DNA from: Candidatus Cloacimonadota bacterium
GTDB taxonomy: Bacteria; Cloacimonadota; Cloacimonadia; Cloacimonadales; Cloacimonadaceae
DNA: 9,121 nt
Assembly: GCA_012519465.1 (NCBI GenBank)
Contig: JAAYQD010000039.1
Location: 1 to 9,121 of the forward strand
Direction of reading: 5' to 3'
Position 1 is the stretch's first letter. Each line of letters opens with the position of its first letter. Both the position numbers and the translations under genes were made by a program. Positions 1-6,436 of the stretch are shown here, one piece after another. The notes below the pieces were generated by a model. That model saw nothing but the letters and a program-made list of their open reading frames with translations, was not told the DNA's origin and searched no databases.

Positions 1-537
1 CACTTCCTTTATAATCTGGATGCCTTCTTCCACCACGGCGGCATCTGTATATTGCATCAGATTGGTATTGCAGATGAGGCGGTTGATCTTGAGCTTGGAG
101 GAGAATTCCAGCTGCTCTTTCATCATCAATATCTCTTCCACAGTGGAGGTGAAGGGACGGCGGGTATTCACCACAAACAGCATCTCATAGCCGCGGGCAT
201 CGATATTATCCACAAACCTACCCAGGGTGCGGCAGCCTGCAGGATCGCCTCCCACGTCCAAGATCATGGTCTTGGCATGGTCTTGGATTGCTCCTTGGAT
301 GCGCGGGGAAATCATGGGCAAATCAGCATGCATAAACTGACCATCGGGGGCAATCACTTCGATGCCTAATTCGGCGAATTTATCACGCACGTCACGGCTG
401 CGGAAGTAGGGATTCACCACATCCATATCTGCCAATACGGTATCTTCTCCCGCCTCATTACACTCTCGGGCAAGGTTGATGGCATACTCGCTTTTGCCGC
501 TGCCATAGGCTCCAATGATGATATATAGTTTTGCCAT
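1..537 (-). CDS. P-loop ATPase of the MinD/ParA/CobQ type, partial (C-terminus beyond left edge)
   Basis: The frame is open for 179 residues from an ATG at 537 and runs off the left edge, so the C-terminus is missing. A Walker A motif GAYGSGKS lies at residues 9-16. A D-x-D-x-x-NPYFRSRD motif at 37-49 and ILDVGGDPAG at 92-101 (Walker B-like) follow. This set is typical of an uncharacterised group of SIMIBI-class (MinD/ParA/CobQ-like) ATPases that bind ATP and may act as a metallochaperone or partner of a nearby enzyme; the function is not established. The start is supported by AGGAG five bases upstream, inside the last codons of the HAD gene. That gene's TAA is immediately followed by this ATG, so the two are probably translated together. 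The nucleotide-binding call is firm; the pathway is unknown because the downstream genes are outside the window. Confidence 0.88.
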   Translation of the reverse strand, partial: MAKLYIIIGAYGSGKSEYAINLARECNEAGEDTVLADMDVVNPYFRSRDVRDKFAELGIEVIAPDGQFMHADLPMISPRIQGAIQDHAKTMILDVGGDPAGCRTLGRFVDNIDARGYEMLFVVNTRRPFTSTVEEILMMKEQLEFSSKLKINRLICNTNLMQYTDAAVVEEGIQIIKEV

Positions 538-1218
538 TTAAGCTCCTGTATTGATGCCCAGCTCCCCTTGCAGGATGGGGCTGAGGCTGTTGTAATCTTC
601 AAAAGAAAGGTGTGCCAAGGCTTGGATTTGATCCCAAAAGGGATGGCTGTCTGCGTCATAAATAGCATAAACCCTCATGCCTGCTGCTCTGGCAGCCGTC
701 ACTCCGCTGAGTGTGTCTTCCACAGCGATACAGCTTTGGGGGCTCACGCCCAGGTCTTGGGCACTGCGCAAAAAGATATCAGGAAAGGGCTTGCCCCTGA
801 GATCCATATCACCGGTGCCCCAGCCTTGGAAATAATGCCAAACGCCGTGTGCACTCAGCACCAAGCGGGCAAGCTCCATGGAATTGCTGGTGCCGAGCCC
901 GATTCTTACTCCGGAGGCAGCAAGCTGGTCCAACAGCTCCCGCACTCCCGGCTTCAAAGGCACGCCCTTGGTATAATGTTCCCTCACCATCTGCGTCCAT
1001 TCCTGCATAATGCTTTCCACGCTGTCGCCCAGCCCAAAGCGGTCTTTGAAATGCTGGGCAGTTTGGATGAAGCTGTTGCCTTGGGGAAGGAGGTCAAAGA
1101 GGTCTGGCGGAACCGGTATCCCGCGCTTTTGCAGGAATTCCTCATCCACCTGCCTCCAAAGCTGCATGGAATCTATCAGGGTTCCATCGAGGTCAAAGAT
1201 AATAGCTTGATATTTCAT
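538..1218 (-). CDS. HAD-superfamily hydrolase, subfamily IA (phosphoglycolate phosphatase / beta-phosphoglucomutase-like)
   Basis: A 226-residue protein. HAD motif I is FDLDGT at residues 8-13 (nucleophile D9, acid/base D11). Motif II is the GTSN at 109-112, motif III the lysine of RGKPFPDIF (K143), and motif IV VEDTLSG at 166-172. A helical C1 cap of roughly residues 16-85 lies between motifs I and II, the usual layout of subfamily IA phosphatases and phosphomutases. All catalytic residues are present, so it should be an active cytoplasmic phosphatase or mutase; the substrate cannot be read from sequence. The frame stays open upstream into the tRNA-Gly gene, but MKYQAIIFDLDGT is the natural family start, so I chose 1218. 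No Shine-Dalgarno sequence precedes it (CTGCCCTCCT before ATG), unlike its neighbours. The downstream ATPase ATG directly follows the stop codon. Confidence 0.92.
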   Translation of the reverse strand: MKYQAIIFDLDGTLIDSMQLWRQVDEEFLQKRGIPVPPDLFDLLPQGNSFIQTAQHFKDRFGLGDSVESIMQEWTQMVREHYTKGVPLKPGVRELLDQLAASGVRIGLGTSNSMELARLVLSAHGVWHYFQGWGTGDMDLRGKPFPDIFLRSAQDLGVSPQSCIAVEDTLSGVTAARAAGMRVYAIYDADSHPFWDQIQALAHLSFEDYNSLSPILQGELGINTGA

Positions 1219-1226
1219 AGGAGGGC

Positions 1227-1254
1227 AGTATTTGGGAGGCGCAAGATTCGTCAA
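1227..1254 (-). promoter_or_regulatory. Weak candidate promoter for the HAD-ATPase unit
   Basis: Reading the minus strand, TTGACG (1254-1249) is followed after 16 bases by AATACT (1232-1227), which matches four of six bases of the -10 consensus. A transcript from here would start within a few bases of the HAD ATG at 1218, giving a leaderless or nearly leaderless message. That would agree with the missing Shine-Dalgarno sequence. The match is weak and could be chance; readthrough from the tRNA is an alternative. Confidence 0.22.
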
Positions 1255-1329
1255 TTCATTTTGAATATCCAGCCTGAATACATCTTTGGAACGTATGGTA
1301 AAATGGGATGGAATATGTGGACAAAAGAA

Positions 1330-1405
1330 TGGAGCGGGAAACGGGGCTCGAACCCGCGACCTCAACCTTGGCAAGGTTGCGCTCTACCAACTGAGCTATT
1401 CCCGC
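1330..1405 (-). tRNA. tRNA-Gly (GCC anticodon)
   Basis: The minus strand folds as a complete tRNA. The acceptor stem is GCGGGAA with TTCCCGC, the D-arm contains TAGCTCAGTTGGTAGAGC, the anticodon loop is TTGCCAA with anticodon GCC, and the T-arm is GCGGGTTCGAACCCG. The discriminator is T and CCA is encoded (1332-1330). GCC reads glycine codons GGC and GGU. The gene lies between amrA and the HAD gene on the same strand. Apparent protein frames crossing it on either strand are translations of the tRNA. Confidence 0.97.
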
Positions 1406-1430
1406 GCAAATTACGCTTGTAGATGTTCAA

Positions 1431-1457
1431 ACTTTATCAGAGCGCCAATCTTGTCAA
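1431..1457 (-). promoter_or_regulatory. Candidate sigma70-type promoter of tRNA-Gly
   Basis: On the minus strand a perfect -35 hexamer TTGACA (1457-1452) starts right after the amrA stop codon. After a 15-base spacer comes TAAAGT (1436-1431), four of six matches to the -10 consensus. Initiation about seven bases downstream would leave a 5' leader of roughly 18 bases before the mature tRNA end at 1405. The spacer is shorter than ideal. Confidence 0.42.
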
Positions 1458-2006
1458 TCAAAAAGTCTGGTTTTCCGCAAAAACGCTTGCTGTAAAACGA
1501 AATAGGCGCGCCTGCTTATCCTGCAAAATGCCGTATGGAAGCCCTGCCTTTTGGCATATTTGCCTCAGGAATGTGGGCACATCCCAGCCCCAATCAGTGG
1601 CAACCTGAGGCAACAGTAGACCGCTGCCATAGGGATGCTGCAGATACAAGCCATCGCGTCCAATCTGAATCTCAGCATGGCTTTCCACGGGTATCAGATC
1701 CCCCAAAAGCGAGATCTCAATGGTGATCAAAGGCATTTCTTCCCGGCTGATGGGTGAAAAGCGGTTGTCATCAAAAGCCGCCGCCCTCGCCATCTCCACC
1801 ACGCTGGCGGCAATGGTGTTATATCCCTTGATATAGCCGATGCAGCCTCGCAGTTCCTCGCCTTGATGCAGGCTCACGAAGAGCCCTCTTTTTTGGCGGA
1901 AAAGCTCATCCTCCGGCATCTGGGGCAGCTTGCCCTCAAAGTGGGTGAGGATGCTGTCTCTTGCCAGTTTCAAGAGTGCTTCTTTTTGCTCCAAAGACAG
2001 GTCCAT
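1458..2006 (-). CDS. amrA: AmmeMemoRadiSam system protein A (AMMECR1 domain)
   Basis: A 182-residue protein with one AMMECR1 domain over nearly its whole length. The family signature LRGCIG is at residues 52-57, followed by a conserved region around AAAFDDNRFSPI and the typical C-terminal CQKAGLPYG segment. AMMECR1 proteins are cytoplasmic; in many bacteria and archaea they are encoded with a Memo-family protein and a radical SAM protein. Their biochemical role is not settled. Here the Memo partner is immediately upstream, but the radical SAM member is not in the window. An in-frame GTG at 2018 is possible, but a strong GGAGGTGA sits just before the ATG at 2006, so I use the ATG. The gap to the amrB stop codon is two bases. 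Confidence 0.93.
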   Translation of the reverse strand: MDLSLEQKEALLKLARDSILTHFEGKLPQMPEDELFRQKRGLFVSLHQGEELRGCIGYIKGYNTIAASVVEMARAAAFDDNRFSPISREEMPLITIEISLLGDLIPVESHAEIQIGRDGLYLQHPYGSGLLLPQVATDWGWDVPTFLRQICQKAGLPYGILQDKQARLFRFTASVFAENQTF

Positions 2007-2008
2007 GC

Positions 2009-2016
2009 TCACCTCC
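2009..2016 (-). promoter_or_regulatory. Shine-Dalgarno site of amrA, overlapping the amrB stop codon
   Basis: The minus strand reads GGAGGTGA then GC then the amrA ATG. The TGA inside this motif is the stop codon of amrB. A ribosome ending amrB therefore sits on the amrA ribosome binding site, which points to translational coupling. It also favours the ATG at 2006 over the GTG at 2018, which lies at the 5' edge of this site. Confidence 0.8.
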
Positions 2017-2830
2017 ACAGCTTGGCAGCCAGATAGCCCACCACCTGGTCATTGTGGCCACTCACCATGCCCGAATGCGTGTATTCCAGGGTTTGCATCC
2101 TTGCACCGGGGGTTTGGGCTGCCACATACAAAAGCGTGAGGATGGCGCCAATCCCGCAAGCCTCGCAATCCCCGTCGGTTACCAGATCCCACAGATCATC
2201 AATGGCTTGCTCCTGCACCAGCTTTGCCAAAAGCAGGTCTTTCCCTTCTGCAGTGGAGGCATCGTAATAATGGGAGAGATCAGTGGAGGCAATCACGCCG
2301 ATGCGGCGAATGCTCTGGCGTTGCAATTCCACTATTTTATCTGCCAAACGTTTGGAATTGTTCAGGTTTTGCCTACCCAACATCACCGGGCAGATCTTGG
2401 CATCCGGATAGAAGTGTTTGATCATGGGCAGCTGGATTTCCATGGAGTGCTCTGCCTCATGATAGCGCAGCCACAGCTCTTTGGGCTCTTCACCCTCTGT
2501 GAGCGCTGCATAACATTCCGTATCCAAGTGCAGGTTTCCCAAAGGGGTTTCATACTCCTGAAATGCGCTCACGCTATAATCGAAACTGATGGAATGGTGG
2601 GAGGGATGCACGATGATGAAGGCGTCAAATTCATCCACGGAAATGTGGTGCCAGGCGCGTGCAGCAGCGGCTCCGGAATACATATATCCCGCATGGGGAA
2701 CGATGAGCCCCAGGCTGTGCTCTGTGTTGGGAGCCTTGCGGTTTCCCCGGGTCCACCCCTCAAATTGGCGTATCAGCTCGTCGGCAAAGCGGGGATAAAA
2801 CTTACCGGCATGGATGGCTTTGCGAATCAT
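2009..2830 (-). CDS. amrB: AmmeMemoRadiSam system protein B (Memo family)
   Basis: A 273-residue Memo-family protein, close to the family's usual length. It begins with the conserved IHAGKFYP (6-13). It then shows VPHAGYMYSG around H46, PSHH at 76-79, EHSMEIQLP, STDLSHYYD and CGIGAI, which correspond in order to the conserved blocks of human MEMO1 and include its putative metal-binding histidines. The fold resembles class III extradiol dioxygenases, but enzymatic activity is not agreed; metal or redox roles have been proposed for the family. The start is set by GGGGGAA a few bases before the ATG, overlapping the end of the ChaN-like gene (stop TAG two bases upstream). It is followed two bases later by amrA, the usual genomic partner. 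Confidence 0.93.
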   Translation of the reverse strand: MIRKAIHAGKFYPRFADELIRQFEGWTRGNRKAPNTEHSLGLIVPHAGYMYSGAAAARAWHHISVDEFDAFIIVHPSHHSISFDYSVSAFQEYETPLGNLHLDTECYAALTEGEEPKELWLRYHEAEHSMEIQLPMIKHFYPDAKICPVMLGRQNLNNSKRLADKIVELQRQSIRRIGVIASTDLSHYYDASTAEGKDLLLAKLVQEQAIDDLWDLVTDGDCEACGIGAILTLLYVAAQTPGARMQTLEYTHSGMVSGHNDQVVGYLAAKLWR

Positions 2831-2832
2831 GT

Positions 2833-3708
2833 CTATTCCCCCTCTTCCACGGCATCATCGGGCACTATAATTATGTAGTTTGCAATTGTTTTCAGCTTTT
2901 TTGGCAGGGGTTCTGAGGCAAATTGGGGGCTGATGACGGCAATCTTGGTCTTGGGCATCCTGCTTTTGAGGCGTTCCACGGTGCCCAAAAACTCCCGAGA
3001 ATGAAAGTCGCCATTAAAGTGAATGATCTTATGTTTGGGATACACTTCCCTATATTGGGCAATGATTTCCGCCATCGTATCGTCTTTCATGCACTGTGCA
3101 AAAAAGAGGCGCTCATACATCTCGTTATCGCCACTATTGCCGTGCATCCCATTTGCCTGCATGGTGGAGATGAATTTATCCTTGTATGCCCCTTCAGGAG
3201 CGGAAACCGATACTGCCATCAGCACCTGATCATCGTTGCTGAGGCCTTTGAGGGCATCAATGCCGTTGCGTGCCACCAGCCCTGCCAAACGCCGCGGGAT
3301 ATTGGCAGCGATGGCTGGCAAATCATGGGCTTTGGCAAATTCCACCAGCGGACGGTAATCTGTGGGATAATTTGGCCAAGGGCGGGAGCGCTCCAAAAAC
3401 TCCTCTTCATCGATGCTTCCATCAAGATAGGAATTCAAGTCCGCCTGCACATCGCGCTCAAACATCTCAAAGGAGAGGATGAGCCGCTTGTTTGAATTGT
3501 ACATCAGGGGCAAAATCCTGCTTTGCAAGTCGTGAATGGTGGCGTTATCGTGATATTCCCCAAAGAAGATAACGTCATATTTGCCCAGCTCTTTGGCAAG
3601 ACGCTCCAAGGTGATTCCCTTGCCGTTTTTGCTGGCGATGATAGTGGCTGACTGGGAATTTAGCATTCCCATCAACAGGATCAGGGGTATTATTAATAAT
3701 GTTCTCAT
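2833..3708 (-). CDS. ChaN-like (DUF399) secreted protein
   Basis: A 291-residue protein with a hydrophobic N-terminal segment (about residues 2-17) ending in LNSQSA, a plausible type I signal peptide. There is no lipobox cysteine, unlike many ChaN relatives that are lipoproteins. The body has the family motifs FGEYHDN (49-55) near the start and HFNGDFHS (230-237) near the end. ChaN homologues bind haem and are linked to iron uptake; the wider fold is shared with TIKI and erythromycin-esterase-like proteins, some of which are hydrolases. The likely location is periplasmic. A TTG at 3711 in the same frame is an alternative start: GGAGG lies 8 bases before it and 11 before the ATG. The gene is sandwiched between the yigZ-like gene (six-base gap) and amrB (two-base gap). 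Confidence 0.86.
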   Translation of the reverse strand: MRTLLIIPLILLMGMLNSQSATIIASKNGKGITLERLAKELGKYDVIFFGEYHDNATIHDLQSRILPLMYNSNKRLILSFEMFERDVQADLNSYLDGSIDEEEFLERSRPWPNYPTDYRPLVEFAKAHDLPAIAANIPRRLAGLVARNGIDALKGLSNDDQVLMAVSVSAPEGAYKDKFISTMQANGMHGNSGDNEMYERLFFAQCMKDDTMAEIIAQYREVYPKHKIIHFNGDFHSREFLGTVERLKSRMPKTKIAVISPQFASEPLPKKLKTIANYIIIVPDDAVEEGE

Positions 3709-3714
3709 CAATTT

Positions 3715-4323
3715 TTATTCCTCCAAACGATATAATAAGCCACCTTGGTGCCTCAGTCCATCCAGATTTTCGCGCAAGGCGGATAGCTGGCTTTCCGGCA
3801 GGCAAAAGGTGGCTTCCACTTGTTCATGAAACACTTTATCCACCACGCTTCCCCCCAAGCTGAGCACAAAGCCTTCCACGCTTTCGCTCTCGCCATAATC
3901 ACATTTTACCCAGATGCGTGCCATGGGGATGGCGGCTGTGGTGCGGGCATCTTTCAGCGCCTCCTGGGTGCTTTCGAAGTAGGCATCAATCAGGCCTCTC
4001 ACGCCCAATTTCACCCCTCCGTAATAGCGTGTCACCACTGCCACCACATTGGTGAGTCCGGCACTCATGAGGGCATTGAAGATGGGCTTTCCGGCGGTGC
4101 CGGCGGGCTCTCCGGCGTCGTTGTAATGGGTGTTTTCCCTATCCCAGCCGGTTATCCAAGCATAGCAATTGTGGGTGGCATCGGCAAATTGCTGGCTGCG
4201 TTCCTGCACCAGCCGGGCAGCCTCCGCTGCATCAGATGCGGGAGCTATCCACGCGATAAAGCGGGAGCGGCGGATATTCAATTTCGCTTCAATGGGCTGG
4301 GAGAGGGTTTTCCAGTGGCTCAT
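3715..4323 (-). CDS. yigZ: YigZ/IMPACT (UPF0029) family protein
   Basis: A 202-residue protein, the same size as E. coli YigZ. The N-terminal IMPACT domain carries the signature blocks KSRF-like RRSRFIAW (18-25), HNCYAW (51-56), [13 protein letters not shown] (68-80) and [15 protein letters not shown] (97-111). A small C-terminal UPF0029 domain of ferredoxin-like type follows. The eukaryotic relative IMPACT regulates the kinase GCN2; the bacterial role is unclear, with suggested links to translation or nucleic acid binding. The frame extends upstream to 4392, but MSHWKTL fits the family start, and its ATG overlaps the umuC TGA as ATGA, a classic coupled junction. The Shine-Dalgarno (AAGG) is weak, consistent with reliance on reinitiation. 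Confidence 0.92.
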   Translation of the reverse strand: MSHWKTLSQPIEAKLNIRRSRFIAWIAPASDAAEAARLVQERSQQFADATHNCYAWITGWDRENTHYNDAGEPAGTAGKPIFNALMSAGLTNVVAVVTRYYGGVKLGVRGLIDAYFESTQEALKDARTTAAIPMARIWVKCDYGESESVEGFVLSLGGSVVDKVFHEQVEATFCLPESQLSALRENLDGLRHQGGLLYRLEE

Positions 4324-5609
4324 TTTACCTTGGGCAAATCCTTCCAACGGGTGGTGTAAGCGGGGGAGAGGCGGGCGCGGCGCATCTGCCAATCACGCCG
4401 GATGCCGCTGGATGCATAAAAGAGGGTGTCGCGTCCGCTCCGACGGTTGATCTTGTCCATGATATCCATCAAAATTTTGCGCTTATCATCCAGATAGTTG
4501 GTCTGCAAAAAGTTCAGGGGCACATCATCTGCATGCACAATGTCGCTGATCATCACGCCGGCTTTTTTGTATTGAAAGCCCGGTAGATACACCTCATTGA
4601 GGAGGCTCAGGGCGCTTTTGATCAATTCGGGAGTATAGGCGGTGGGCGGGGAAAGCTCGATCTGAAGGGAATTGCTGTATTGCGGACCGGATTTGAAGCG
4701 ATTGGTGCTCAAGAAAACCATCAGATTGCCTGCCACCCCATCCTGCATCCTCAGCTTCTCAGCAGCGCGCGTTACATAGGCGGAAACGGCTTCTGACAGC
4801 TCCTCGATGCTTTCCACCTGCTTGCCAAAAGAACGTGAAACCACGATGCTTTTCTTGGGGCTGGGGGCATTGTCCAGATCGATGGCAGCATAGCCGCGCA
4901 GTTCCAAAACCGTCTTGTGCCCCACAGAGGTCATGTAGTGATCTATAAATCTATCATCGGCGTTGCGCAGCGCCCAGGCGTTGTCAATGCCGTTTTGGAT
5001 CAAAAACTTGTTGTATTGCCTGCCAATGCCCCACACTGTGCCCACGGGTGTTTTGGATAGTGCCTTTTGGATACGCTCTTCATCTGTCAGATCCAGCACG
5101 CCTCTGAAGGCAGGCACGCGCTTTGCCCAGTGATTGGCGATCTTTGCCAAAGTCTTGGAGCTGGAAATGCCTATGGAAACGGGGATGCCAGTCCACTGCT
5201 TTACCGTGCGGATGATCTGCCTGCCATACTCTTCCCAGTTTTTGGCTCTGATGCCGTTCAACAGCAAAAACGCCTCGTCTATGGAATAAATCTCCACTTC
5301 CGGGGCAAAAGACGCCAGGCTTGCCATCACGCGGGCAGACATATCGCCATACAGGGCATAATTTGAGGATAGCAGGGTGCCGCCATGTTTTTGGATCAAA
5401 CCCTCATACTTGAACCCCGGCGCACCCATGGGGATGCCCAGAGCCTTGATCTCATTGGAACGGGAGACGATACAACCGTCATTATTGGAAAGCACAGCCA
5501 CGGGTTTGCCCTCCAAAGAAGGGTCAAAGACACGCTCGCAGGATACATAAAAGTTGTTGCAATCCACGAGGGCGATTGTTTCCGAACTGCTCAATCCATG
5601 ATTATTCAT
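4320..5609 (-). CDS. umuC: Y-family DNA polymerase, UmuC type (translesion synthesis)
   Basis: A 429-residue protein, near E. coli UmuC in length. The palm domain starts with [16 protein letters not shown], giving D16; the catalytic pair D111-E112 is in YSIDEAF, and [18 protein letters not shown] is the fingers region. Thumb and little-finger segments follow, then a C-terminal DUF4113 region (about 377-429) ending with [12 protein letters not shown]. It should copy past DNA lesions in an error-prone way. The position equivalent to the E. coli clamp-binding peptide QLNLF reads PLNFL (364-368), so clamp contact may differ. A TTG at 5621 is in frame, but GGAGG five bases before the ATG at 5609 selects the latter. 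No umuD lies upstream and I see no SOS box. It leads a five-gene block. Confidence 0.96.
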   Translation of the reverse strand: MNNHGLSSSETIALVDCNNFYVSCERVFDPSLEGKPVAVLSNNDGCIVSRSNEIKALGIPMGAPGFKYEGLIQKHGGTLLSSNYALYGDMSARVMASLASFAPEVEIYSIDEAFLLLNGIRAKNWEEYGRQIIRTVKQWTGIPVSIGISSSKTLAKIANHWAKRVPAFRGVLDLTDEERIQKALSKTPVGTVWGIGRQYNKFLIQNGIDNAWALRNADDRFIDHYMTSVGHKTVLELRGYAAIDLDNAPSPKKSIVVSRSFGKQVESIEELSEAVSAYVTRAAEKLRMQDGVAGNLMVFLSTNRFKSGPQYSNSLQIELSPPTAYTPELIKSALSLLNEVYLPGFQYKKAGVMISDIVHADDVPLNFLQTNYLDDKRKILMDIMDKINRRSGRDTLFYASSGIRRDWQMRRARLSPAYTTRWKDLPKVK

Positions 5610-5647
5610 CTTTTCCTCCAATGCAGCAGATTATGGGGCGCATCTTT

Positions 5648-5653
5648 TGTCAA
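5648..5653 (-). promoter_or_regulatory. Consensus -35 hexamer upstream of umuC
   Basis: The minus strand reads TTGACA at 5653-5648, about 38 bases before the umuC ATG. The matching -10 is poor: TAATCT after 14 bases or TCTGCT after 17. It is the best promoter candidate for the five-gene block, and it lies next to the inverted and tandem repeats at 5681-5745. No LexA-type box is evident. Confidence 0.33.
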
Positions 5654-5680
5654 GTGCTTGCTTTGCCCCCTGCTTCCTTA

Positions 5681-5745
5681 TTAACCACCCTTGTCTCTCC
5701 TTTGCCTCGACAAGGGTGAGACAAGGGTGAGACAAGGGTGGTTAA
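5681..5745. repeat. 17-bp perfect inverted repeat enclosing a triple 11-mer
   Basis: TTAACCACCCTTGTCTC at 5681-5697 is repeated in perfect inverted orientation at 5729-5745. Within the right half, GACAAGGGTGA occurs three times in tandem (5709-5719, 5720-5730, and 5731-5741 ending in G instead of A). Outer flanks CTGCTT (5670-5675) and AAGCAG (5751-5756) also pair. There is no T-run after either arm, so it is not a simple intrinsic terminator. It lies upstream of umuC and could be a regulator binding region, a cruciform, or a dispersed intergenic repeat. Confidence 0.85.
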
Positions 5746-5778
5746 TGGGCAAGCAGTAGCTGAGCGTGCAGTAACACT

Positions 5779-5814
5779 GGCTTTCAGCCGGTCGTTCCAC
5801 CGGTTTTAACCGGT
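5779..5814. repeat. REP-like double hairpin, copy 1
   Basis: Two adjacent small palindromes: GGCTTTCAGCC (5779-5789) and ACCGGTTTTAACCGGT (5799-5814, seven-base stem with a TT loop), joined by a nine-base linker. The same arrangement recurs at 6027-6061 with a different stem sequence in the second hairpin. This layout is typical of REP/BIME elements moved by Y1-type REP-associated transposases; no such transposase gene is in the window. Confidence 0.65.
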
Positions 5815-5853
5815 TGTTATAGAAGGGTTTAAGGTATTTAGGAGATTAGGGTG

Positions 5854-5888
5854 GAGCGCTGCGCTCGATGGTAGCTCGCTTTGCTCGC
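5854..5888. repeat. Short GC-rich hairpin and GCTCGC direct repeats
   Basis: GAGCGCTGCGCTC (5854-5866) is a perfect six-base-stem palindrome with a one-base centre. Shortly after, GCTCGC occurs at 5874-5879 and again at 5883-5888, separated by TTT. These sit in non-coding DNA between the first REP-like unit and the first long repeat copy and are probably part of the same repeat cluster. No function can be assigned. Confidence 0.5.
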
Positions 5889-5905
5889 AGGATAGTTTAA
5901 TAAAA

Positions 5906-5981
5906 GCTGACTTTAGTCTGTTTTTAATTAAATCAATATTTCCATATTTACGATATCTCGCAGTCATAATGTCTCTCAACT
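5906..5981. repeat. Intergenic repeat, copy A
   Basis: The stretch 5926-5981 (AATTAAATCAATATTTCC to TCTCAACT) matches 6068-6125 with a few substitutions and a two-base length difference. Just before it, GCTGACTTTAGTCTGT (5906-5921) corresponds to the perfect hairpin at 6046-6061 but has a degenerate outer stem. So this copy keeps the repeat body but has only a decayed version of the hairpin. Confidence 0.75.
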
Positions 5982-6026
5982 ATCACCTTGCTTTCTTTAA
6001 AAAAGTGGTAAGTGTTTGTATCTCCT

Positions 6027-6125
6027 GGCTTTAGCCGGGCGTTTCGCCGACTTCAGTCGGCTTTTATAATTAAAACAATATTTCCCTATCTTCGTCATAT
6101 CGCAGTTATAATGTCTCTCTCAACT
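6027..6125. repeat. REP-like double hairpin copy 2 plus intergenic repeat copy B
   Basis: GGCTTTAGCC (6027-6036) and GCCGACTTCAGTCGGC (6046-6061, seven-base stem, TC loop) form a double hairpin like that at 5779-5814. They run directly into the second copy of the A/B repeat body (6068-6125). This is the most complete unit of the cluster. It suggests a composite element of about 100 bp, of which the 5779-5981 region holds a rearranged or interrupted relative. Confidence 0.72.
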
Positions 6126-6128
6126 CTT

Positions 6129-6174
6129 AAGACCGTTGAGCAATTCATGCTGCATTGAGTTGCTCAACAGTCTT
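6129..6174. repeat. Hairpin with 15-base arms and one mismatch
   Basis: AAGACCGTTGAGCAA (6129-6143) pairs with TTGCTCAACAGTCTT (6160-6174) except at one position. The 16-base loop contains the small palindrome ATGCTGCAT. There is no T-run after it on the plus strand, so it is not a typical terminator. The left arm's GTTGAG can also pair with CTCAAC at 6119-6124, at the end of the preceding repeat, so two exclusive folds are possible. It may be part of the repeat element or the end of a lost mobile element. Confidence 0.7.
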
Positions 6175-6353
6175 GTGATGAATGATAGGCGGGTGGTGGG
6201 TGGCATAGATTGCTTTTCAAAGAAAGACGACAATTCTGTATCTGTCTCTATAATAATGCTTTCCAGAGGAGAGAGAACCGGACGCAAGAATCTGCTTGAC
6301 AAAAAAAGCACCTCTCCAAACGCTGGTTCTTAATCTTTAGAAAAAGAATAGTT
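6175..6353. other. Non-coding stretch before tRNA-Ala
   Basis: Reading frames of about 60 codons are open on both strands here, but they overlap each other and the hairpin, have no clear ribosome binding site and resemble nothing I know. A perfect TATAAT (6249-6254) and a perfect TTGACA (6296-6301) are present but not correctly spaced with partners. The tRNA-Ala promoter probably lies here, but I cannot fix it. Confidence 0.4.
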
Positions 6354-6429
6354 GGGGCATTAGCTCAGCTGGGAGAGCGCATGACTGGCAGTCATGAGGT
6401 CAACGGTTCGATCCCGTTATGCTCCACCA
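6354..6429 (+). tRNA. tRNA-Ala (GGC anticodon)
   Basis: A complete cloverleaf. The acceptor is GGGGCAT with ATGCTCC (one G-T pair), the D-arm is TAGCTCAGCTGGGAGAGC, and the anticodon arm is CATGA-CTGGCAG-TCATG with anticodon GGC. The T-arm contains ACGGTTCGATCCCGT; the discriminator is A and CCA is encoded (6427-6429). It reads GCC and GCU alanine codons. It marks the boundary between the GC-richer minus-strand block and the AT-richer plus-strand region. tRNA 3' ends are common attachment sites, but no second copy of its 3' end occurs in the window. Confidence 0.97.
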
Positions 6430-6436
6430 ACGTTTC

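Noticed and set aside
568..1422. Long plus-strand reading frames across the HAD gene and tRNA-Gly
   Set aside because: They are antisense to the HAD gene and their ends translate the tRNA (the GSNPRPQPWQG-type sequence is a well-known tRNA artefact).
5610..5700. SOS/LexA box upstream of umuC
   Set aside because: No CTG-N10-CAG or GAAC-N4-GTTC type site could be seen, so SOS control is not claimed.
5709..5741. Three tandem 11-mers considered as a CRISPR array
   Set aside because: The units are directly adjacent with no spacers, far too short for CRISPR repeats, and no cas genes are present.
6120..6333. Small frames of 63 and 65 codons on opposite strands
   Set aside because: They overlap each other and the hairpin at 6129-6174, lack ribosome binding sites and have no recognisable features.
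6296..6336. TTGACA upstream of tRNA-Ala as its promoter
   Set aside because: The nearest -10-like sequence (TAATCT at 6331) is 29 bases away, too far for a sigma70 promoter.
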